7,005 nucleotides of DNA, from positions 1 to 7,005 of the forward strand of contig JAUVEG010000068.1 of the NCBI GenBank assembly GCA_030594925.1, in the 5' to 3' direction. A program made the translations under genes and the position numbers. The notes below the pieces were generated by a model. The model made no database searches, was not told the DNA's origin, and worked only from the letters and a program-made list of their open reading frames with translations. Numbering within the stretch: the stretch's first letter is position 1; each line of letters opens with the position of its first letter. The stretch comes from Gammaproteobacteria bacterium (GTDB lineage: Bacteria > Pseudomonadota > Gammaproteobacteria > Chromatiales > Chromatiaceae). This document shows positions 1 to 4,663 of this stretch, in pieces.

Positions 1-458
1 CCATGCAGCAGTTCGACAATGTCGTCGAACTCTTCAATAAAAAATATGGCGAGCCTGCACAGGCGATCATGCAGGAACTCTATTCAGAAAATGTATTGAC
101 CCCCCTCCCCTTTGATGAACCTGTCGAGATTACCTACTGGACACTGTGGCATAACAGCGGCACACTCGCTCGCCACGGCGCTGCGATGACCAGCCCGAGC
201 ATGACATGGAAAGGGATGAACGATGTCGGCAGCGACTTTTACGGTAAATTCCTCGGCCAGGTTCGCGATGCAGCGGGCAAGGAGAGAGGCGACGCCCTGA
301 TCAAAAAGCATGTCAATGATTCGGAGCATCATGACTGGCTCAATCATCCCGGTAAAGCGAACCCCATACTCGGTTTTGGTAAAGGCAAAGATGAAGGGGA
401 AAGTGAGAGTGAAGATGTAGGTGAAAATGCTGGCGAAGAGAAAGCCAATGAAGATTAA
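1..458 (+). CDS. haoA: HAO-family octaheme cytochrome c (hydroxylamine oxidoreductase/reductase-like), C-terminal part, 5' truncated
   Basis: This is the C-terminal end of a larger protein. The frame is open to the left edge, and the ATG at position 3 is probably an internal Met, because the family is about 500 residues long. The recognisable segment is the family's C-terminal helical region: YWTLWHNSGTLARHGAAM (residues 45-62 counted from that Met), followed by WKGM and DFYGKF. His50 and His58 are candidate heme ligands or active-site neighbours. There is no CxxCH in this part; the heme motifs must lie upstream. The protein ends in a highly acidic Glu/Asp/Gly-rich tail of about 25 residues. 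Family members are periplasmic. The gene overlaps a NapC/NrfH-type cytochrome gene, an arrangement known for epsilonproteobacterial HaoA/HaoC, which is thought to act reductively. The assignment rests on recalled motif similarity, so the substrate (hydroxylamine, nitrite or other) is inferred. Confidence 0.7.
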   Translation, partial: MQQFDNVVELFNKKYGEPAQAIMQELYSENVLTPLPFDEPVEITYWTLWHNSGTLARHGAAMTSPSMTWKGMNDVGSDFYGKFLGQVRDAAGKERGDALIKKHVNDSEHHDWLNHPGKANPILGFGKGKDEGESESEDVGENAGEEKANED

Positions 459-1080
459 TCACCTGCTGCCGGCATTCATTACCCGGCATGTACTTTTTGC
501 CCTGATTATCGGTGGCGTGGCCGGCATCGGATTTATACTCTTTTTGACAGAGTTCGACCACTACACCAGCAGCGAGGAGTTCTGCACCACCTGCCATTCC
601 ATGGAACTGGCTGCAGAACCCTACCGCAATTCGTTACATTACAAACCGGCTTCAGGCGTGCGCGCCAGCTGCGGCGACTGCCATGTCTCCGAAGGCGTCT
701 TCGCTGCTACATGGGATCACTTCATCGGCACCAAGGATCTGATCAGACAGCTCTTCGGCGAGAATTATGATGACCCGGTCGTCAACGCACTGCACCTTCC
801 CGAGGCTGCCTTTGCAGCCAGAGAGTGGTTTAAAAAGAGAGATTCGGCCACCTGCAAGCGTTGCCATGTCAAGGAGGCGATCTTTGGCGAGCGCCCGGAT
901 ACACAGCAGATCCACCTCGAGGATGCAAAGGAGAAGAGTTGTATCGAGTGCCACTACAATCTGGTGCACCGCCACGTTCCGGACAAAAAAACCTTTAAAC
1001 GGGACGCATGGAATAGCATGATCGAAGAGGAGTTCGGCCTGGAGAAGGGAGCGGCGAAAAAAATACTGGATGATGAGTAA
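448..1080 (+). CDS. NapC/NrfH-family membrane-anchored tetraheme cytochrome c (quinol dehydrogenase)
   Basis: A 210-residue protein with one N-terminal membrane anchor (about residues 14-34) and four CxxCH heme c motifs: CTTCH 46-50, CGDCH 75-79, CKRCH 136-140 and CIECH 165-169. The first motif reads CxxCHxM, the NapC/NrfH signature in which a Met serves heme 1. The family takes electrons from membrane quinols and hands them to a periplasmic reductase; the partner here is most likely the HAO-like protein encoded just upstream. I chose the ATG at 448 because GAAGAGAAAG precedes it at usable spacing and it gives a normal short n-region. GTG 421 and ATG 427 are in frame and would add 9 or 7 residues, but their ribosome sites are poorer. 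The 448 start overlaps the upstream gene by 11 bp, implying translational coupling. The family call is firm. Whether it is functionally HaoC, NrfH or NapC cannot be decided here. Confidence 0.9.
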   Translation: MKINHLLPAFITRHVLFALIIGGVAGIGFILFLTEFDHYTSSEEFCTTCHSMELAAEPYRNSLHYKPASGVRASCGDCHVSEGVFAATWDHFIGTKDLIRQLFGENYDDPVVNALHLPEAAFAAREWFKKRDSATCKRCHVKEAIFGERPDTQQIHLEDAKEKSCIECHYNLVHRHVPDKKTFKRDAWNSMIEEEFGLEKGAAKKILDDE

Positions 1081-1095
1081 CTTCACAATTCATTC

Positions 1096-1159
1096 GCGGT
1101 CAGAAGACCGCTCCTACATCCTGCGCCGCATATTACTGTAGGAGCGGTCTTCCGACCGC
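1096..1159. repeat. GTAG-type REP doublet in inverted orientation (REPIN/BIME-like)
   Basis: Two 23-nt arms (1096-1118 and 1137-1159) are inverted copies with a single mismatch, separated by 18 nt. Each arm is itself palindromic: the right arm has GTAG (1138-1141), then GCGGTC-TTCC-GACCGC; the left arm has GCGGTC-AGAA-GACCGC, then CTAC. A GTAG tetranucleotide in front of an imperfect hairpin is the pattern of REP elements mobilised by RAYT transposases in gammaproteobacteria. The doublet sits 15 bp after the tetraheme cytochrome gene, so the transcript hairpin may protect or end that mRNA. There is no T-run, so it is not a classical terminator. A further short palindrome, CCGCCAT-GG-ATGGCGG (1156-1171), adjoins it. 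Confidence 0.8.
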
Positions 1160-1285
1160 CATGGATGGCGGAAGTGCCGGCAACGCAGGAGCATTTACCG
1201 GCTGACCGCGATACTGCACAGGCTTTTTGAGAACATACGATGATGAAGCGGACAACGACGTTTACAGATTCAGAGGAGTCATAGC

Positions 1286-1531
1286 ATGTTACTATCATTA
1301 GGTTGTCAAACCATGCGCGAAGGCGTGATTGCCACGCTGATCTTTTTTACAGCCGGCGTCGTGCTTATTCTCGCCAGTGTCCATATCGTTCCACAGATCT
1401 GGAATCTGCAGCACATCATTATGTTTATCGGCTTTATGCTGTTACTGCTAGCCCCCATCATTTTGGTATCGACATTTTTACTCTCTGTGCTGCCGAATGC
1501 CAAGAAAAAAATGGATCAGTGCGATCATTAA
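1286..1531 (+). CDS. Small two-helix membrane protein, uncharacterised family, copy 1
   Basis: An 81-residue protein of unknown function. AGAGGAG (1272-1278) lies seven bases before the ATG, a strong ribosome site that fixes the start. The N-terminus MLLSLGCQTMREG has a Cys at residue 7. Two hydrophobic segments follow (about residues 14-36 and 44-67), joined by a short loop containing W39 and H43. The tail is basic and ends LPNAKKKMDQCDH. The positive charges at R11 and K73-K75 suggest both ends are cytoplasmic. It aligns along its length with the proteins at 1974-2183 and 2276-2515 (minus strand): REGV, G-hydrophobic-LIL, IP...L-x-HII and LLL..P.I.V.T are shared with the former, and the LP...D-x-C-x-H tail with the latter. 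It may lie in the same direction of transcription as the cytochrome pair, but a 205-bp gap with a REP doublet separates them. The gene is probably real, given the start site and paralogues. Confidence 0.75.
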   Translation: MLLSLGCQTMREGVIATLIFFTAGVVLILASVHIVPQIWNLQHIIMFIGFMLLLLAPIILVSTFLLSVLPNAKKKMDQCDH

Positions 1532-1552
1532 CACATTGATCACTAACGAGAG

Positions 1553-1715
1553 CAAGTTTTTGACTGGCGAGGCATGAAAAAAATATTTTCTCTCGCAAAG
1601 CTTCCGCGTCCTGCTCACGCCCCTCACCTACATCCGTGTAGGCGAAGACGCCAAGTTCGCCAAGAAAAACCTTTGCGTTCTTAGCGTTCTTAGCGAGAGA
1701 TTCTTTTAAAACTTG
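1553..1715. repeat. Nested inverted-repeat element, MITE-like
   Basis: Outer arms CAAGTTTT (1553-1560) and AAAACTTG (1708-1715) are perfect inverted copies. Inner arms TCTCTCGCAAAG (1589-1600) and CTTAGCGAGAGA (1689-1700) match at 11 of 12 positions. CGCAAAG (1594-1600) also pairs perfectly with CTTTGCG (1671-1677). The right side contains two tandem GCGTTCTTA units (1675-1692), and the centre holds a small palindrome (1625-1644). No protein of any length is convincing within it. The structure resembles dispersed non-coding repeats of the CGCAAAG/CTTTGCG type seen between genes in some proteobacteria; that likeness is from memory. No target-site duplication was found, so the true ends are uncertain. 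Confidence 0.5.
1625..1644. repeat. Short palindromic repeat, copy A
   Basis: CACCTACATCCGTGTAGGCG forms a hairpin with stem CCTACA (1627-1632) and TGTAGG (1637-1642) around a four-base loop. A copy differing at a single position lies at 2231-2250. A second small stem, GGCG-AAGA-CGCC (1641-1652), overlaps its right end. Confidence 0.6.
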
Positions 1716-1748
1716 ACTCATTTGCAAGGATTCTAGAGGAGAATTGAG

Positions 1749-1925
1749 ATGATTTCAGAACGGTGCAAAAACCAAAAAGTCTGTTTTTTTCATCTGACGC
1801 CGCTGTATACGCGAACCGGATGGTATTTCAAAGTACGTGTACAACACCATAGCAGGGGGCCATTTCACAGGCTGCGAGATGCGAAAAATGCAGCGAAAGA
1901 GCAGTTCAGGAGTCATACGCATTAA
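1749..1925 (+). CDS. Small 58-residue protein, possibly DUF6316-like
   Basis: This short ORF starts with an ATG preceded by AGAGGAG (1735-1741) at a seven-base spacing, as good a ribosome site as that of the gene at 1286. The product is basic and rich in Arg, Lys and His. Its middle reads GWYFKVRVQHHSRGPFHRLR (residues 24-43), followed by an Ala/Lys helix-like stretch. The pattern WYF-x-R...GPF-x-R..A..A recalls the short gammaproteobacterial DUF6316 proteins (WYF-x-R-x-G...GP[FY]-x-S-R..A). That likeness is from memory and covers a short region. No signal peptide or membrane segment is visible. It sits between two members of the small membrane-protein family. It could instead be a decayed remnant, or a chance ORF in repeat-rich DNA. 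Confidence 0.5.
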   Translation: MISERCKNQKVCFFHLTPLYTRTGWYFKVRVQHHSRGPFHRLRDAKNAAKEQFRSHTH

Positions 1926-1973
1926 AATATCAGGACGTGTGCAACCTATGCATTTGCAGATGAATAGATAAAT

Positions 1974-2183
1974 ATGCTCTCTTTTGGATGTAAATCGCTA
2001 CGCGAAGGTGTCACCACAGCGATTGTTTTTGCTGTTACCGGAGTGCTGCTGATATTGACCGCACTCTTCATCATTCCGGCAATCTCCTACCTTCCTCACA
2101 TCATCGTGCTTTCAGGCAGCCTGCTGCTGCTGTTTGTTCCCGTGATTATTGTTGCAACGATCATAAAAAACCGTAAAGCCTGA
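1974..2183 (+). CDS. Small two-helix membrane protein, uncharacterised family, copy 2 (short tail)
   Basis: A 69-residue protein of unknown function, clearly related to the one at 1286-1531: LSFGCKSLREGV matches LSLGCQTMREGV, and the loop IPAISYLPHII matches VPQIWNLQHII. Cys6 sits before the first membrane segment (about residues 13-35); a second segment spans about 43-64. It then stops after KNRKA, lacking the LP...D-x-C-x-H tail of the other two copies. The start is the first ATG after an in-frame TAG at 1965-1967. No clear ribosome site precedes it (the bases are A/T-rich, around GATAAAT), so translation may be weak. Either the tail was lost or this is a distinct short subtype; I see no single frameshift that would restore the tail. 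Confidence 0.65.
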   Translation: MLSFGCKSLREGVTTAIVFAVTGVLLILTALFIIPAISYLPHIIVLSGSLLLLFVPVIIVATIIKNRKA

Positions 2184-2230
2184 CCTGCCCGCACTCTAGC
2201 CCTCGGCAAACTGCTCCCGCGTTGCTCTAC

Positions 2231-2250
2231 CACCTACATCCTTGTAGGCG
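2231..2250. repeat. Short palindromic repeat, copy B, between convergent genes
   Basis: CACCTACATCCTTGTAGGCG has stem CCTACA (2233-2238) and TGTAGG (2243-2248) and matches copy A at 1625-1644 except for one loop base. It lies in the 92-bp gap between the convergent genes ending at 2183 (+) and 2276 (-). It is followed at once by a second hairpin, TCTCC-cagat-GGAGA (2251-2265). The pair could act as a weak bidirectional transcript end, but there is no T-run on either strand. Confidence 0.55.
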
Positions 2251-2275
2251 TCTCCCAGATGGAGAGGGAACTGAA

Positions 2276-2515
2276 TTAATGCTGGCAGAGGTCCAGTTGA
2301 CGACTGACTTTCGGCAACATAATCGCAATGATAGTAATTGCCATAATAAGCGCCCCAACAACGATCGAGATAAACCCCAGCGCGAGAAAAGTCGCTGGCA
2401 ATGCCGACTGCAACGATAATTGCTGCGCCACAAGCACCAGAACAATCCCGGTGACAAATAAAACGACAGATGAGACTGCTGCCTTTTTCATCACATCACA
2501 TGCTGATTTAAACAT
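2276..2515 (-). CDS. Small two-helix membrane protein, uncharacterised family, copy 3
   Basis: A 79-residue protein of unknown function. I chose the ATG at 2515 because GGGGTGA lies just upstream on the coding strand and because the likely promoter (2550-2578) would place the transcript start near 2543. The longer 100-residue reading, starting at 2578, would then begin outside the mRNA. The N-terminus MFKSACDVMKK has Cys6 in the same place as the other two copies. Two hydrophobic segments follow (about residues 12-33 and 41-66). The tail LPKVSRQLDLCQH aligns without gaps to LPNAKKKMDQCDH of the protein at 1286-1531. It lies downstream of napH on the same strand, across a 271-bp gap with its own promoter, so it is probably transcribed separately. 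A role near the respiratory chain is suggested only by position. Confidence 0.7.
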   Translation of the reverse strand: MFKSACDVMKKAAVSSVVLFVTGIVLVLVAQQLSLQSALPATFLALGFISIVVGALIMAITIIAIMLPKVSRQLDLCQH

Positions 2516-2549
2516 TCTTTCACCCCATAATTCTTGATTAACCGTCACT

Positions 2550-2578
2550 ATATTAGCATTTGTTAATGTGCTGATCAA
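2550..2578 (-). promoter_or_regulatory. Predicted sigma70-type promoter for the small membrane-protein gene at 2276-2515
   Basis: Read on the minus strand, TTGATC (-35, 2573-2578) is separated by exactly 17 bases from TAATAT (-10, 2550-2555), which is preceded by TGC, an extended -10 element. Each hexamer matches the consensus at four of six positions. The predicted start near 2543 gives a leader of about 28 nt before the ATG at 2515. Confidence 0.5.
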
Positions 2579-2594
2579 TAACAGATGGGGCAGA

Positions 2595-2608
2595 TTGATG
2601 AATATTAA
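2595..2608. promoter_or_regulatory. Possible FNR/Anr-like binding site
   Basis: TTGAT-GAAT-ATTAA matches the FNR consensus TTGAT-N4-ATCAA at nine of ten positions. Its centre is about 58 bases upstream of the predicted start for the gene at 2276-2515, close to the usual class I activator position. A/T-rich DNA produces such sites by chance, so this is tentative. It would fit oxygen-responsive control beside nitrate-respiration genes. Confidence 0.35.
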
Positions 2609-2616
2609 TCAGTATA

Positions 2617-2646
2617 CAGTTGGCAGTTGGCAGTTGGCAGTTGGCA
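2617..2646. repeat. Heptanucleotide tandem repeat (CAGTTGG)4
   Basis: Four perfect, contiguous CAGTTGG units run from 2617 to 2644, followed by CA. The array lies in the 271-bp gap between napH and the small membrane-protein gene, just beyond the FNR-like site. Perfect short tandem units suggest slippage, so copy number may vary between strains. The rest of the gap (2647-2786) is A/T-rich and shows no gene or clear terminator. Confidence 0.85.
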
Positions 2647-2786
2647 AAAGTCTAATCAAACCAGTTACATCTGCAACTCTTTTGTAACTTCTCAAAAAGC
2701 CCGTGTGAATGCCGTCTGTATTAACAAAATGTATTCAATATCACTTTTTCATAACAGCCTCCATCAGACCATGTTGAACTGAATAA

Positions 2787-3698
2787 TCATTGTTGTTTAA
2801 GTGCCGCTGCGTTCATCTCCTGTTTGGAGAGCGCAGCTTTGGATTGATCAAATCGCAATCCAAAATGAAACACATCTTCACCGCAGATATCGATACAACG
2901 TCCGCAGTTGGTACACTCGCCGGAGAGAATAACGGGGGGAATTCCCTTCTCCTCTCCTTTCAGAATCGCCGGGATGATCTGGGGTTCCGGACAGACCACA
3001 AAGCATTCGGCGCAATCATCACACTTGCTGCGATCATCGGCACGCACACGAATCGGGCTGACCTTTCCCAGCAATCCGTAGAAGGCGCCCATTGGGCAGA
3101 GATTTGTACACCAGCCGCGTTTTGCAACAAACAGGTCAAATAAAAATATTCCCGCTATCACAAGCCAGCCGACCCCCATGCCGAAGATGATACCGCGATG
3201 CAGCATCGAGACGGGATTGACCAGCTCGTAAGCCATCACGCCGCTCACTGCAGCGACCAGCAGCACCATGCCCAGCATCCAGTACTTGGTATTGCGCAGA
3301 AAATTGGCGCCTGTTTTGATACCGAGTCGTCTGCGCAGCCAAAAAGCCGCATCCGTCACCAGGTTGACCGGGCACACCCATGAACAAAACAGGCGTCCCC
3401 CAAACAGCAGATAAAATGCCAGGATGATCAATGCGCCTGTTATGGCTTCAGTGGCAATGGTACTGTAGCCTGTCGCCAGCATCTGCAGAAACACAAACGG
3501 ATCTGTCATCGGCACCACATCAAACAGAAGGCTCGACGAGAGATTGCCCTTGAGTATCCAGATACCCGCCCATGGCCCCAGCATGAACAGCAGCAGGATG
3601 CCAATCTGGCTCAGGCGTCTCAGAATCAGCCATTTATGCGCCTGCCACCACCCCTTTTTTCGGATGGCTTCCGCACCGAGAACTGTATACCTGGCCAC
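2787..3698 (-). CDS. napH: NapH, membrane ferredoxin-type quinol dehydrogenase component of periplasmic nitrate reduction
   Basis: A 303-residue polytopic membrane iron-sulfur protein. NapH passes electrons from quinol to NapG and on toward NapA. Hydrophobic segments lie at about residues 28-50, 84-100, 140-160 and 173-192. Two cytoplasmic-type Cys motifs of the NapH/NosR/RdxA group are present, CSWVCP (105-110) and CTNLCP (197-202). Two [4Fe-4S] ferredoxin motifs follow: Cys226/229/232/236 and Cys262/265/268/272; the last Cys is followed by Gly rather than the usual Pro. Its length is close to the E. coli protein (about 287). The start is GTG, overlapping the napG stop by one base (TAGTG) with AGGAGG seven bases upstream, so translation is coupled to napG. 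napB does not follow; the next gene on this strand is an unknown small membrane protein. Confidence 0.93.
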   Translation of the reverse strand: MARYTVLGAEAIRKKGWWQAHKWLILRRLSQIGILLLFMLGPWAGIWILKGNLSSSLLFDVVPMTDPFVFLQMLATGYSTIATEAITGALIILAFYLLFGGRLFCSWVCPVNLVTDAAFWLRRRLGIKTGANFLRNTKYWMLGMVLLVAAVSGVMAYELVNPVSMLHRGIIFGMGVGWLVIAGIFLFDLFVAKRGWCTNLCPMGAFYGLLGKVSPIRVRADDRSKCDDCAECFVVCPEPQIIPAILKGEEKGIPPVILSGECTNCGRCIDICGEDVFHFGLRFDQSKAALSKQEMNAAALKQQ

Positions 3699-4597
3699 TA
3701 GTCAGCCTCCTGGATGCCCTTCTTGAGGGTGTCCAGCGGGTTGCTGGAAAAGGGAGTCTCCTGCATGGCCGCATCCGGCGTTGTCATAGCAGGCGCATTC
3801 GCCTGATCGAAAATCAGACCCTCGCCGGTATGGTCATAGCGCACTCCTTCCGGCAGGTTGTAGCGATGCTCCTGATCCGGGGTGACCAGTGACCCACCGG
3901 CCTCATCTTTCTTCTCCCAGCCAAGCCGGTAGTGTTTACCCAGCTCGCCCTTGGCGAGATGCATTGGGAAAATCTTGATTGCCGCTTCATCCAGGATGCA
4001 GGCTCTTTCACATAAGCCGCAGCCGGTACAGGCATCGGAGTGAACAATCGGAATAAACAAGGCGTGTTTGCCGGAACGTTCGTTATGGCGGTAATCGAGC
4101 GTGATCGCATCGCCACGGATCGGACAGACGTTAAAACAGACTTCACAGCGCAGTCCCAGAAAAGCGATGCAGGTCTCCTGGTCCACCACTACGGCAAGCC
4201 CCATGCGGGCTTCGTTGATATCCGTGAGCTTATGGTCCAGTGCTCCGGTCGGGCAGACAGGAATACAGGGGATGTCTTCACACATCTCACAGGGATCAGT
4301 GCGCGCCATAAAGTAGGGGGTGCCCGTCGGAACATCATCGCCAACATCAGCCAGCTTGAGGATATTGTAGGGACAATCCCTGACACACAGCCCGCAACGT
4401 GTACAGGAGGCGAGAAAATCGGCTTCATCCAGTGCGCCCGGTGGTCTTATCGCCATGGGCGCCATCGAGCTGGCGGACTTGGAGTAGATGCCGATGCCGA
4501 GACCCAGCAAACCAACGCCACAGGCAGTGCGCGCCGAATCAATCAGAAAACGGCGGCGTCCCTTTGATGCCGGTTTTTTTGAAGTCGAATTACTCAT
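3698..4597 (-). CDS. napG: NapG, Tat-exported periplasmic ferredoxin-type protein with four [4Fe-4S] clusters
   Basis: A 299-residue protein. The N-terminus has a twin-arginine motif, RRRFL (14-18), and a hydrophobic stretch (about 26-37), indicating folded export to the periplasm. Four cluster motifs are visible: Cys65/68/71/75, Cys103/106/111/115, Cys143/151/154/158 and Cys190/193/196/200. NapG works with NapH as a quinol-oxidising module that feeds electrons to the periplasmic nitrate reductase. The gene lies between napA (66-bp gap) and napH (one-base overlap). Compared with E. coli NapG (about 231 residues), it has an added hydrophilic C-terminal region from about residue 228, rich in Asp, Glu, Pro and Thr and without Cys, which matches no motif I recognise. 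The ATG at 4597 has only a modest ribosome site (AGGTAG). Confidence 0.93.
   Translation of the reverse strand: MSNSTSKKPASKGRRRFLIDSARTACGVGLLGLGIGIYSKSASSMAPMAIRPPGALDEADFLASCTRCGLCVRDCPYNILKLADVGDDVPTGTPYFMARTDPCEMCEDIPCIPVCPTGALDHKLTDINEARMGLAVVVDQETCIAFLGLRCEVCFNVCPIRGDAITLDYRHNERSGKHALFIPIVHSDACTGCGLCERACILDEAAIKIFPMHLAKGELGKHYRLGWEKKDEAGGSLVTPDQEHRYNLPEGVRYDHTGEGLIFDQANAPAMTTPDAAMQETPFSSNPLDTLKKGIQEAD
3706..3711 (-). promoter_or_regulatory. Shine-Dalgarno site fixing the GTG start of napH
   Basis: Perfect AGGAGG on the minus strand, inside the last codons of napG and seven bases before the GTG at 3698. It supports the non-ATG start and coupled translation of the two subunits. Confidence 0.8.
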
Positions 4598-4663
4598 TGC
4601 AACTACCTGTTACACAACAGCAGAAGATGCCGGCGACGACAGCCGCCGACAGTTTCCTGCCAA

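Noticed and set aside
421..447. Longer starts for the tetraheme cytochrome (GTG 421, ATG 427)
   Set aside because: Their ribosome sites are missing or too close, and they add basic residues inside the acidic tail coding of the upstream gene. ATG 448 has a better site, though the choice is not proven.
1083..1298. Minus-strand ORF across the REP doublet
   Set aside because: It is formed largely by the palindromes and has no convincing start or family.
1289..1306. Lipoprotein signal in membrane-protein copy 1 (LLSLGC at the N-terminus)
   Set aside because: The Cys lies at residue 7 before the hydrophobic segment, with no n-region or h-region in front, so signal peptidase II processing is not plausible.
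2222..2537. Plus-strand ORFs opposite membrane-protein copy 3 (2222-2419 and 2328-2537)
   Set aside because: Polar, Arg/Asn/Thr-rich translations with no ribosome site; they are antisense shadows of a better supported gene.
2516..2578. N-terminal extension giving a 100-residue version of membrane-protein copy 3
   Set aside because: It overlaps the predicted -35 and -10 elements, has no ribosome site, and the extra 21 residues have no counterpart in the two paralogues.
2599..2688. 29-codon plus-strand ORF starting ATGAATATTAATC
   Set aside because: It runs through the CAGTTGG tandem array, has no ribosome site and ends soon after.
4631..4648. Possible hairpin between napA and napG (CGGCG...CGCCG)
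   Set aside because: Only five base pairs with an eight-base loop and no T-run; too weak to call a terminator or attenuator.
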